Source: Rhynchopus euleeides
Taxonomy: Eukaryota > Euglenozoa > Diplonemea > Diplonemida > Diplonemidae
Length of the DNA: 64,000 nt
Direction of reading: 5' to 3'
Assembly: GCA_963210315.1 (NCBI GenBank)
Contig: OY723260.1
Coordinates: 1,550,001 to 1,614,000 of the forward strand
The notes beneath the pieces were generated by a model. It saw only the letters and a program-made list of their open reading frames with translations, did not search any database and was not told the DNA's origin. Each line of letters begins with the position of its first letter. The first letter of the stretch is position 1. This document shows, piece by piece, positions 11,901 through 23,238 of the stretch. The position numbers and the translations under genes are program-made.

Positions 11901-14900
11901 GGGGTCGCGCGGGGACTGGGAGTGCCGGTGCGTGTCGCCTGCGAAGGGGAGCGCCGTCGGGAAGCCCGCGGTGTGCGAGTACGTGGGTGAGTGCCACACC
12001 CCGGCGATCGCGGCGGTGTGCACGGACGCGGGGCAGTCGTGCTACGACCCGGACGAGGCGTCTGTGGGGGACTGGGAGTGCCGCTGTGTGTCGCCGCGGG
12101 TGGGCGATGCCGTGCGCAACGCTCCGGCGCAGTGTGTGCTGGACGAGTGCCGGGCGACGTGCGGGACGTGCGCCACGAAGCCGGGGTCGCAGACGCACGC
12201 GTGCCTGTCGGCGGGGCAGGAGTGCGTGGACGCCAACACGGACGCGGCGAGCACGGGGGACTGGCGGTGCAAGTGCCCGCAGCCGCAGATCGGGGAGCAG
12301 CGCGGGGCCGCGGCGGTGTGCGAGGCGGATGAGTGCGCGGTGGCGGCCAACCGGGACACGTGCGCGCAGGCAGTGGACGCGAAGGGGAAGCCGATGCAGC
12401 TGTGCCACGACCCGGACACGCAGAAGAGCGGGGACTGGGTGTGCATGTGCACGTGGCCGTACGTCGGGGCGCCCGCGGCTCGCGAGATCGCAATGTGCCG
12501 GCTGGACGAGTGCTCAGTGGCGTCGAAGTGGCTGGGCGGGAAGGCGAACGGGAACGAGGTGTGCTCGCAGAAGGGGCAGCTGTGCGTCGACCCGCAGCAG
12601 GACGTGGACGCGGTGGGCAACTGGATGTGCACGTGCCCGGACGCGAACGACGGGGTGCAGGTCGGGGCCCCCGTGGCGCAGTGCAAGACGGAGACGCTGT
12701 GCGCGGAGCACGGGAGCACGTGCGGGGCGGGGCAGATGTGCGCTGAGCGGAACGGGGCGTGGTGGTGCCAATGCATCGCACCGCTCGCCGGGGAGGCGCG
12801 CGAAGCGGCGGCGGTGTGTGTGCTCGACGAGTGCCGCAGCAAGTGCGAGACGTGCGCGCAGCAGGGGCTGACGCATGTGTGCGGGGCTGCGGACCAGAGC
12901 TGCGTGGACGCGGACACGTCGGCGTCGAGCCTGTCGGACTGGCGGTGCGTGTGCAAGAACGGGAAGGGGAGCGCGGCGGCAGCCGCTGCGGAGTGCATAG
13001 TCGACGAGTGCGGGCTGAACGGGGTGATCTGCACCGGGAAGGGGCAGGTGTGCCGCGACCCGGACATGTCGGCGGGATCAACCGGGGACTGGCTCTGCCT
13101 GTGCCAGGCGCCTGCGAGCGGGTCGGCGGTGGGGGGCCCGGCGTCGTGCCTGGTGGACGAGTGCTCGCAGCACGGGACGGTGTGCCTCGACGCGGGGCAG
13201 ATGTGCGTGGACCAGAACAAGGGGGCGCAGAGCCTGGGGGACTGGACGTGCAACTGCCCGGAGCCGGCGCAGGGGTCGATGGTGGCAGGGGCTGCGACGT
13301 GCACGTACGTGGGCGGGTGCGCTGTGGAGGCGAACGCCAAGGTGTGCTCCGCTGCGGAGCAGAAGTGTGTGCCCGGGGCAAACGCAACGAACACGGACGA
13401 CTGGCGTTGCGCGTGCCTCCCGCCGTTCCACGGGCTGGAGGTCGGTGTACGGAAGCCGGCCGTGTGCATTGTGAACGAATGCGATGACATCTGCCCGACG
13501 TGCGCGCGCACAAGCGTGGTGTCGATCAACGTGTGCACGGCGTCGGGGCAGGGGTGCGTCGACCCGAACATGGCGATGGAGAGCCTCGGGGACTGGGTGT
13601 GCCGGTGCGCGCCGCCGGCGACGGCGACAGCTGTCGGTCGCCCTGTCGACAAGTGCCTGGTGGATGAGTGTGTGGCGGTGACACAGAAGGGGGCACGTCA
13701 GTGCGAGCACTTCCGGCGCTTCACCACCGACGGGTGCGAGTGCGCGTGCGGGTGGCAGCTGCCGGAGGCGGAGGGCCCGGGCATCGGGGCTGGGTTCGCG
13801 GAGCCGTGCAACTCGGGATGCTGCAACCCGACGCGGTCGGGGCTGGGTGACTGGTGCATCCTGGAGAGCAACGAGTTCAACCGCGCGAACCCGAAGTGTG
13901 CGGCGCTGCTGGGGGCGAGCAAGCGGCAGACATGCGCGGAGCCCGGGGCGCCGGCGCCTGCCGGTGCGAGCCAGCCCGCGGTGACGGACGTGTGCATGGA
14001 GAAGGGTCAGGTGTGCGTCGACCCGGACCACTCGCCGTCTGTGACAGGGAACTGGGAGTGCCGCTGTGCGGACGGTACAGAGATGCAGGACGGGAAGTGT
14101 GGTATGTGCCTCAGTGTGCATGGGGGATGTGAAGCAAGTGTGTTGGTATATCTTTTTTGATTTTTCTGTTGCTGTTGTTTTGACAAATATACACTACGCA
14201 CACGACACACCATCACCTGCACCACAGTGCACGACGAGTGCCGCAACGTGACGACGTGCTACGAAGGCGGGCAGCGTTGCCGGGACCCGAACACTGCGCA
14301 GGACTCGGTGGATGACTGGGTGTGCGAGTGTGTGACCGGGAGCGGTGAGGCGACAGGGGCGCTCGCCACATGTGGTATGCTTGACGATGTGTAGGGGGGT
14401 GGGTGGGGGGTGGTATCTGAGTCTCTGCAATAGTGCTTGCATTGTGTTGGTTGGTCTGTACCGTCGGCATATCCACCTCACTTACCCCACCCACCAACAA
14501 CAGAATTCCCGGATGGCGACGAGTGCAAGGAGAACCAGGCGACGTGCAAGGACGCCAAGCAGTACTGCTTCGACCCGGACACGACGGTTGACGGGGACTG
14601 GGAGTGCCGCTGTGCGGAGCCGTCGGTCACCGCGAAGGTGGGGTATCAGGCACCGGCAGAGTGCGAGCTGGACGAGTGCTCCGCAAAGTGCGCGACGTGT
14701 GCGGACCGCGGGGACGGGAAGGGGAGCGCGTGCCGCGGGCAGCGTTGCGTGGATGGGTCGGTGTCGGCCGGGGACTGGCGGTGCGAGTGCATTGCACCTG
14801 CGCTGGGGTCTGCCGCGGGGACACGTGCGGTGTGTGTCCTGGATGAGTGTGCCGACACGGAGATCGCGGGGGTGTGCACGCGCGCGGGGCAGGTGTGCCA

Positions 14901-16050
14901 CGACCAGGACAAGAGCGACCTCCAGCTGAACGACTGGATGTGCATGTGCGAGGCGCCGGCCACCGGGTCGGCGCTGATCAGCGTGGCGAAGTGCACGAAG
15001 GACGAGTGCCTCGACGGGACGATCGCGGACACGTGCCGGAAGGCGGGGCAGGCGTGCTACGACCCGAACCCGACGGGGGACGCGCTGGGAGACTGGAAGT
15101 GCAGGTGCCCGCTGCCGGCAACCGGCGAGGCGACTGGGTCTCCGGCGACGTGCCAGTTCGTCGGGGAGTGCCAGGACGAGGCGGTGTCGTCCGTGTGCAC
15201 GTCGGCGGGGCAGACGTGCGTCGACCCCGACGTGGCGACGGAGGGCGACTGGCAGTGCGTGTGCGTCGCCCCGCAGCGTGGGGTGAGCGGGAAGATGGCC
15301 CCGGCGAAGTGCGGGACGGACGAGTGCACGGCAGCGTGTGAGGGGTGCGAGATGGGGACGTGTGCGGCGGCCGGGCAGAAGTGCGTCGACCCGAATGTGG
15401 AGCAGGACGGGGACTGGCAGTGCGCGTGCCGCGGGGTGCAGGTGGGCGAGCCTGCGGTGGGGCAGCCTGCGTCGTGCTCGGCCGTGGTGTGTGCGGACAC
15501 GTCGGAAATGGTGGCGTGCAACCAGCTGCCGTCGTGCATGTGGGACGATCAGGAGAGCGCGTGTGTCGGCACAACGGTGACGACGCGCTGCGAGGGGCTC
15601 GAGCAGACGACGTGCCGGGCGCAGGAGCTGTGTGACTGGGACACAGGGCGCGACATGTGCGTGTCCGTCGGCGGCTGGAACACGGCGACTCTGACGCTGC
15701 TGGAGGCAAACGAGACAAACGGGACGGGTCTCGCTGCGTTCGGCGGCGACGGCGACGACGACTGCGTGCTGTGCTGGCTGCTCCCCCTGCTGCTGCTGCT
15801 GTGCTGCAGCTGCTGCCTCGCCGCCTTCCTGCTGTGCCGCCGCAGGCAGCAGCAGAACGAGGCGGACGACGAGAAGTGGAACAAGCAGTTCGAGGCGGAG
15901 GTGGAGGAGGGCGACAGCGAGCAGAACCTGGGGCTCGGCGAGCGCTCGCCCAGCAAGGGGAGCGAGGCACACGAGGGGCTGCTCGAGCGCGACAGCGAGG
16001 AGATGTCGCAGCGCTCGCCCAAGAGCACCGTGCACGACGACGACATCTGA
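1..16050 (+). CDS. Giant cysteine-rich vWA/EGF-like repeat surface protein (5' end missing)
   Basis: Probably a very large adhesin or receptor on the cell surface; the function is inferred from architecture only. The frame is open from base 1, so the start lies upstream. My exons are 1-14101, 14228-14374 and 14504-16050 (introns start GTATGT and GTATGC and end CAG; all junctions keep phase 1), giving 5264 residues in the window. Order: Cys-rich CxxH...CxxDPxCxW modules; vWA domain 1 (nt about 340-1070) and vWA 2 (about 2023-2750), each with the MIDAS motif DASGS; a Thr/Pro-rich, mucin-like stalk (about 2965-3162); about 68 repeats of roughly 50 residues with DEC...C...GQxCxDP...GDWxCxC...C (3166-15480); a return of CxW modules (15487-15655); a hydrophobic helix (about 15763-15840); then a basic RRRQQQ stop-transfer and a 68-residue acidic/Ser tail ending at TGA 16048-16050. 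The helix and tail orientation indicate a type I membrane protein. Codon use is extremely GC-rich, which leaves long empty shadow frames on the other strand. I do not recognise an orthologue. Confidence 0.9.
3166..15480 (+). repeat. About 68 tandem EGF-like modules in the giant gene
   Basis: Counting DEC-type starts paired with a DWxCxC-type core gives about 68 modules of 130-180 nt. The cysteine spacing (C, C, C, CxC, C, with D/N/G-EC at the start) matches the general calcium-binding EGF layout, but the core is GDWxCxCxPP rather than the usual GSFxCxC. There are two subtypes: one with C-P-T-C after the DEC (for example about 3625, 4288, 6466) and one with x-H-x-x-C. Three modules carry a long insert with GCxCxCGW and CNxGCCNP (4471-4767, 10048-10335, 13663-13935). 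The modules are diverged, so the array is old rather than a recent amplification. Confidence 0.85.
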
Positions 16051-18708
16051 GCAAAGCACTGCAACCAGGTGGGCCCGCACTGGGCATGGTGGCTCTTGAG
16101 TGCGGGATTATGATTTATACATTTGGGGAGCGTGCCGGTTTGTTTGTGAATGCGTTTTTGTTTTTTTGTGGCATCGGCATTGCTGATGCTGGCTGTGAGC
16201 CTGCGACTTCTGGTGGCAGGCACCAATCCCCCTTCCACGATTCACCTCCCACCCATCCCACCCCATCCCATCTCACCCTTCCACATTCCACATTCCATCC
16301 GTCACCTGCTTCATGGTTTTTGTGTGCACTGCACACCCAGCTTTTATTTTCTTGTTAGTTCGGCGTAGCAACTGGGGAAGCTTTATGTGCCTTTCGCTGG
16401 ATCTTGCGACGCCACTCACACCACTTCATCAGACTGGAGAGTGGTGTACACAAAGAGCGGGGGTCTGCGTTCCAACAAAACAGCTTTCGGCAGTACTTGA
16501 GTTGTTGTCTCGTTTGGACGTCACTTCACGATCCACCGGGGACACAGATGGTTTTCGCAGTGCGCCTTTATTTTTATTTTTTTGTGTAGCCTCATGCAAT
16601 GAAGGAGGAAATGGAACACGGAGAAAGCAGGTCATTCGAGTTTACGGCACGCGTAGTGCCGTAATTGCAGAGCCACATCTCACCTCATCACAGGTCGAGG
16701 TGTGTGCGTTTCACCACAACCTCTCCCCTCCTCATTCCCCCGTGTTGAGTGACATGTGTCGATAGTGTTCCATTTCTTTTGTACTTTTTTGACGGCGCTG
16801 GGTGCTGGGTGCTGGGTGAATTAATGATGCAGTGGCGGCGCTGATACCGCGAATCCCCATTCGCGCGTGGGCCCTGCTGCACTTCTTCCCCCAAACCCTC
16901 TTCCCCTCGCCCAGGCGCGCCGCGGCTGCTCGCACAGCGGCTTCATCAGTGAGCCGGCGGGTGGCAGCGCCGCACCTGGGGGCGCTGTGCTTTAGTTGAT
17001 GAATACATGCTTGATACTGTGAGATGCTGGCTCCTTCGCCGGAGATCAGCCTTTTTTTGCTGTTGCCACCCGCCTATTGCCAATTGCCTGCTGCATTGAT
17101 ATTATGAAATAAAAAAAACGAAAAATGCGCAGATACGCAGAACCCACACCACCACAGCCCAGACAACACGGCCCCCGCCCTGTTGCGCGCCCCCCCGGAC
17201 GTGGGGGTGTATAAGCAAAGGGCACATTCCCCGCTGTTGCTGGGCAATCCCTTCCCCTCCCACCCACACACGCACCCAACTTTTGTGCACGTGATTCTTT
17301 TGTTCTGCAGGATGTATGATATTGATGATGTCCTTTGTCCACTGTCCGGTGTTCTTCTGCGTGATTGCCTGACCCGGTCCTGCGTGCTGCCTCCTTTGTC
17401 TCCAGCATTATCCTTTGTCCCCGTTCCTCCGCTTGCCACATGTGCTGGCCAGGATGGGGACAGGTGGGTGTGTGTTCGCCGTGAGCGGCAGTGCGGGGAA
17501 CCAATAGTATCCTACTGTTACCCCCCGTGCTGTGCGAGTGTGGCGTGGTGTACTGTGTGCGGCGTATCTGCCTTTGGCAGGAGAAAGGAAGGAAAGCCGT
17601 CCAACATCCGGCAGAGCCGGCCGGTGCATATTTATCTTCTTGTGTGTGCATGACTGTAAGTTCTCATGTTTTTTCTTCACGACAGCGCAGGCGAAACGCC
17701 TGCAAGGACGCACGATCGCTTTGATGGATTCCCTTTATTTTTGTGGGACTTTTATCCGATACTCCGAAAGAGAGAGCGGCTAACCAATGCAGACCAACAC
17801 GACATGGAAAGACACGACGGCAAACCGACCCGGGCGTGCTCGATAGAAACGTGGCGCACAGGGCTATGGGTGTGTCGCACGCCTGTGGGCACACCCACTA
17901 TGAAAAGGGGGGGCGCGGCATGGCCCGAGCCGCTTAGCCGCGCAAACAGCGGACACGCCGTGCCCCTCCTTCGGCCGCGCCACGTCGGCACGTCTGGGTG
18001 CGGGCAGCAGCATGCCTGCTGCCCGCTTGCACTCCCCCTTTTTTTTTGCACCTTTTTTGCTGCATCTTTTTTGCCACCATTTGTCTTTCCTGAATCCACA
18101 CCCACCCCACCCCCCCACCATCCCGCCCCACCCACCCCAGTCCTCGCTCCCTCGCTCCCTCCGACAACGGCCGTCAGTGCCGCCATTCTTCTGCGTCCCC
18201 AATGCAATTAGGCATCCCGCCCACCCGACTTATTCAACCCAATCTTGTATTCCACAACTCCGTCGTGGCCTCTCGCACGCCCGCTTCTTGGCAGGCGCGA
18301 GAGACGGGGGCTTATGTCGAACAGAAGCTGTCTGGGAACCACACCACGCACGATGCGCAAACGTGGGACAGCAGCAACAGCCCCCATGCAAACGAGGGTG
18401 AATGAAAGTAAATCCAAAACAAATGCAACAGCAGTTCGGTTCCGCTCTGGAGCAGGTCACCCCGCTACGTGACGGGAAGACTCGGGCAGCCCCGCCCAGA
18501 TGCGCACATGTGTTGACCCATGCCCCCCGCCCCACGCCCCCCGCCCCAGCGCCCTCCACAGAAACTATTTTGCATGTGGCTTCTGCTGCCGACGACCCCC
18601 TTGCCCTCTTCAGCCCAACGCCACCCCGCCACGCCCCTGCAGCCCCCTCCCCTCTCTGCCAGGCCAGCGAGGGCATGCCTGCGAGCTGAGGCAGGGACAG
18701 GGGAAGCC
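16051..18708. other. Intergenic region, no gene recognised
   Basis: This 2.7-kb stretch is less GC-rich than its neighbours and has only short frames without protein-like composition. It holds one copy of a dispersed repeat (16352-16565), a run of A after AATAAA-like sequence near 17106-17118, and a C-rich tract from about 18090 to 18665. The tract ends in AG just upstream of the next gene and would suit a splice acceptor. Confidence 0.6.
16352..16565 (+). repeat. Dispersed repeat family, copy 1
   Basis: From TTGTTAGTTCGGCGTAG to the TTTTCGCAG segment, this matches 47542-47740 with point changes and small indels. Shared blocks include CACTTCATCAGACTGG, TCTGCGTTCCAACAAA and GGCACAGATGG-like sequence. 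A more diverged relative lies at about 51540-51756, and a weaker one at about 21209-21330. No open frame is conserved, so a short non-autonomous element or SINE is likely. No clear terminal repeats are seen. Confidence 0.65.
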
Positions 18709-19894
18709 ATGGCCGACTCCGACCTGCAGGACCTGCGTGCCCTGTGCGCCGCAAATGGACCGGAGCAGGCGCAGCTGCTGCGGCGGCTGCTGGGCTCCAC
18801 CCACAGCAGCCCCCACTGGCTGCTGGCGCGTGAGGGCGTCCGCTGTGGGGAGGAGGAGGTGCCAGAGCTGAACCGGCTGCGCCTGCTGGTGCAACACGGC
18901 ACGCTGAAGGCGTTTGTCGACGGGCAGTACCTCCAGCATGGGGGTGGCAGGGTGGCACTGACGCCGGAGCAACAGGGGGATGCTGCGAGGGGGTCGTCCT
19001 GCCACACCGCACCGCCGCAGCTGCTGGCCCTGTCGCGGCGGTATAAAGGCCCGCTTGTGTCTGTCGATGCGGAGCGCGACATGCTGATTGTGGCGCAGGA
19101 GGAACCGTCGCTGAGGTCGCGCATGGTGTGCGTCAACCCAGCCCACCCGACGTCACCCGGGGGTGGCTACAAGCAGGGGCGTGCGGGCATTGAGGAGGAC
19201 CTGCATCGCAGGTCCGGCATATTCACATGTCTGGGTGACCCGCAGAAGAAGTTTGCGGCGTACCGCACGTACGCTTACCCGCTGAAGAGCAGCTCGGCAG
19301 TGTTCTCGCCCAATGTGGCGGTGGTGCGTGGGTGTGAGGAGGCTGGGTTCCCTTTCCTGCTGCGCCCCTTCGGGGTGCATGTGGTGTCCACCCCGCTCAT
19401 CCAGGATGCGGAGCAGCTCGGGTCGCCGAGGCGCAGCTTCCAGGTGTGTGCCTTGTTTCTCTTTTTTGGCCCTTCCCAGTTACGAGCGACGAAGCGTAGC
19501 GAAGTCGCGAAGTAACGAAGGAAATCGTACAACTGAAGCTTTATAAGGATTACCTTCATGCCACTCCACAGGGGATTACACAGCCTTTGACACAGGAGTG
19601 TGCGCTCAACGAAAAGTAGCCCGGATCTGCCTTTTTGCAGTTGCTGGGCAGGGTGTTTCTCTTATGAGAGCGGAAGGAGTGCGATTTTCTTGTTCTTCCC
19701 CCCACCCGCCCTACCCCCTCCCCGGCCCGCAGGTGCAGGTGCAGACGCAGCTGAAGACGATGTTCACGACCTGTGCGAAGTACAACGCAACATGGGTGCT
19801 GTTCCCCATGATCCCTGGGCTGGCGCGGTATGCAGGTTCACCCCACCTGGGAGCCTCACGTCTGGCGGTGTCGCATCGCGTATCATGTCGGGTT
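18709..19894 (+). CDS. Microbial-type PARG / TIGR02452-like macrodomain protein (3' end in gap)
   Basis: Likely removes ADP-ribose polymers from proteins. The start ATG at 18709 has a good context (GCCATGG) and follows a pyrimidine tract ending in AG at 18662. Exon 1 is 18709-19443 (245 codons, phase 0), the donor is GTGTGT, and exon 2 begins at 19733 after a C-rich tract ending CAG. A donor-like GTATGC at 19828 suggests exon 2 ends at 19827; the rest lies in or beyond the N gap. The diagnostic segment at about residues 141-165 reads NPAHPTSPGGGYKQG then IEED, the PARG signature GGG-x(6-8)-QEE with the Q replaced by I. Downstream SPNVAVVRG, PFGVHVVSTP and WVLFPMIPGL fit the rest of the DUF2263 fold. 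The first 90 residues are not recognised. Activity is inferred from the family; the gene is incomplete here. Confidence 0.8.
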
Positions 19895-20094
19895 NNNNNN
19901 NNNNNNNNNNNNNNNNNNNNNNNNNNNNNNNNNNNNNNNNNNNNNNNNNNNNNNNNNNNNNNNNNNNNNNNNNNNNNNNNNNNNNNNNNNNNNNNNNNNN
20001 NNNNNNNNNNNNNNNNNNNNNNNNNNNNNNNNNNNNNNNNNNNNNNNNNNNNNNNNNNNNNNNNNNNNNNNNNNNNNNNNNNNNNNNNNNNNNN
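19895..20094. other. Assembly gap of 200 N
   Basis: Exactly 200 undetermined bases interrupt the glycohydrolase-like gene. The round number suggests a placeholder, so the true distance and the continuity of the two sides are unknown. Confidence 0.99.
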
Positions 20095-23000
20095 TCCAGT
20101 TTGAAAAGCTCGTTTCAAGGGTTTTCAAGGGAGAAACCATGCAACGGTGAGAAGGTGCTGGGTTTGTCGTCACATGCGCAGCCCCGTGTGCCTGTGCCAA
20201 ATCACATTGCACCCTTGATTTTTGCAAGCATGCTTCTTTCGTTTCCTCCACGAATGTCCCTGCACGATTCCCACAGACGTAGCGTACAGGCCCCTGTTTG
20301 GGAGGGAAATGCTACAGGATTCCATGTGCTCGGGATTGATATTGATCTGTCTTCTCCATGATTCACTTGTCACTCGTGCGACATGCAAACAACGAATACG
20401 CCGGTTCTTCTCCCACTTTCTGATTTGCGGACCAATCTTCTAGGTGCCTGGACGCGTCCGTCTTGCAATTGTGGATTGTGGATGGGTGAGTGTTGTCTGG
20501 CCGTGTACCACCCCTGGTCCATTATTGGGGATGTCTCTGGGACCTCTCAGTTCTGCGCGACGAGGCGGTGCGAAGCTCGCAAATCGCCGGAAAATTGTGC
20601 GGTTGAAGTCTTGGTACCACCTCCGTGAAACAACACACCCTCCTTCAATTGTGAGCTCAACTCATCACGCCCGACAAGCATCGTGCGCGCTCAGAAGAGT
20701 ACTTTGGAGCTGCTTGATTGCAGTCGCTGCTAAAGTAGAATATGACGAACATTTCCCGAGAGTGCATGACCTAACGATTTCACTCAATACATGGGTTGCC
20801 TTCCCACCCCCCCCCCCTTTATTTGTGCTTTGTGCTTTGGCTGATATTGTTCAATCTTGAGATCTGTCGTTATGTCTACCCCTGGGTGCTGAGCAATCTC
20901 AGACTTGACCTTGTTAACTGTCCCTGACCACATATCTGTGGTCCGGGTCCAGGGGCGAGATGGTGCGGTCGCGATGGTTTCGGTCTGTCCTGCGATAGCG
21001 CTGTACCACCAGGTTGCCCCTGCTGTGCATGTGGATACGCTCTTGTGTCGCGAAGGAGGTAGCGCACACTGCGCTCACCTCCATGCGGCACCTCGAGCAG
21101 GAGATACGACTGCAACGAGGTATTGTGTTGTGTGATTTGGAGACTTCGACGCAGCAAGCCGAGGGAACCCTTCTGTGTCTTATGCGGGATCCACTCAGAG
21201 CACCGCGTCGGGGGGTGGTGGTTGTTCACAAAGAGGGGTTCTGTCACGCGTTCCAAAGGAGCAATTGCCAGGAATGTATTTTTGTTGTTTTCAATGTTTT
21301 GTTTCCGCTTTGCGATGCAGCGGGGGGTCGTGCGTGTGGCTCTTTTTGTCAGGCGGTGCCAAATCAGGAGACTTCACCGGTCGTGTGTATCATTGCTCGC
21401 ACTCCACACGCCCGACACGCTGTGCGGTTGTGGAACACCGATCCTTGGGCTCTCCTTCTCTTGAGATTCCCTTACAGTACACTGCACTCGTTGTTGTCCT
21501 TAGGGCAGCCCATGTGGGTAACCTTTGTGTGTGCCTTGTGCTGAATGTTGCGACCCTCCCACCCACGCCGTTCCAAACGGTTGTAACGGTGTGAGTGGAA
21601 ATGACACCACACAAAATGTCCAGAACCAGCACAGTGACACTTCCTGATGAATCGTGCGAGCCCAGACCCTCTGCTGTGCTTGATCTTGACCAACCCCCCC
21701 TTTTTCTCGCTCGTTCCCAACGACGAGGCGAAATAACGCAGGCATCTCCGGATGATCGAAGCTTGGGAATGAGTGCCTTCATGCTATTTGTACGGGTTCG
21801 GCAGCCTTGAGACACATGTGCTCAACAAAACTTAGTTCACAGGTTTTATGATGGGTTGTGTACGACAGCAGGATCAGGAGCGATCTGATTCCTGGTCAGA
21901 AAGTTGGAAAGTTGGACGAATCCTGCTTGACCTTTGATTCAGGCCTGTTTGGGCACGCTGCCCTCAGGCTTGTCAATAACTGGATTTTCCCTTTCTTCAG
22001 CCCTCACCCGCGCATACCTTCACAGGGATTGCGAAATATTCCACATTCACGCATGCCCACTATTCCACACGGGGGCCCTCAAAGAACATGCAGTTTTCAC
22101 AGGGGACCCTAACAAACGAAACAAGGGAAAAGAACGAATCACAACGGAACAGGACCTGCAACCCCTCATACCCCCACCCCCCCAACCCCCTCCCACCAGC
22201 CAACGTGCAGAGCTCCTGTTTCGGGTGCTCGTATTCCTCCTTAGCGAGGTTCATCTTGCCGTTCACCCTCTGAGAGGAAGGTCGCAAAAATTCGCCCGCC
22301 TCCTCCTTCGGTGATCGGTGATAGGAAATTAACCCACGTGACCCCTGCTCGGAGTAACTCTGGCTGCCGGGCCATGTACTTATGTGTCTATTCCACCCCG
22401 AGGCAAGTGGTGTTTTTGACCCAGTCGGGTGTGTCCAAAGGTTTGATAATCCTCGGGCTGCTCACAAATGCAGCTGTCACCACACCAGCACTCCGCCGCA
22501 CCGCACGCAGGAGACCCCACAGCGTCCCCTCTTCCTCCGCTGTCAGGATCCCCTGCCGCCCCCTCTTCGCCGGTGGAAGGGCCTCCACGTCCAGCCCCGC
22601 GGAGGTGTCGTTTGGGAGGTCACGATTTCTCTTCAGGTTCTTCAACGAATCTTCGTATCCTTCCTGAAGCGGGCCCTGTGTGCAATACTCGGGCAAACTT
22701 CCACCCCATACACATCGCTTTTTTCAGGCACGAAGAGCTCACGTTGTGTGCCCGCATGTCCAGCACCTGATCCCCGGAGCGCGGCCGACCGGGCACGCGG
22801 GGAAGACACCCAGGCGCTGTCTCCAACCGCCGCATCGTCTCCATAACCGGGATCCCAGCCCACAAGGTAGCCACAGCATGCTTGCAATGATTCGTGTAGC
22901 CTGCCCTGCGGGTTACATCACCAACCTTTGACGGGGCCTTGCAGTGATTCATCTCATCCTTGAAAGTCCTTCAGGTTTTCAATCGAAAGTACAGTCTCAG

Positions 23001-23238
23001 GGGGACTGGTCTCCCCCTTGGTTCACCCTTGCGCCAACTTCGCAACAGTGTTCGTCCTACACTGGCTTCCAGACCGCTCTCGCCCCACAGTTGGTCGTTG
23101 ATATGTGCTCACGGCGGATCTCGAGGAGCTTTTTAAAAAGACCTCTCTCTCTCCCTCTCACCCCACCCCTGTGTGACACCTCGGGTGACCTGCCTGAAGT
23201 GCAGAAGCGATTCCTTACATTTCCTCTGACACACAGGC
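20095..23238. other. Intergenic or decayed-repeat region, no gene recognised
   Basis: No convincing exon for the preceding gene or any other gene is seen. Short frames are open on both strands. A minus-strand frame at 22388-22696 has a basic stretch followed by ILTAEEEGTLWGLL, which looks faintly like the helix-turn-helix lead-in of a transposase, but no catalytic domain follows. Two dispersed-repeat relatives lie at about 20385-20432 and 21209-21330. The last 100 bases form a C/T-rich tract ending ACACAG directly before the next start codon. Confidence 0.5.
20385..20432 (+). repeat. Short dispersed repeat shared with 48955-49000
   Basis: A block of about 45 bp around ACGAATAC, GGTTCTTCTC and TTTCTGATTTGC recurs at 48955-49000 with few changes. 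Both copies lie in non-coding DNA. The extent and origin are unknown. Confidence 0.5.

Noticed and set aside
22388-22696. Minus-strand frame with transposase-like helix-turn-helix hint
   Set aside because: Only about 20 residues look suggestive, and neighbouring frames show no catalytic domain or terminal repeats, so it is not called as a gene.
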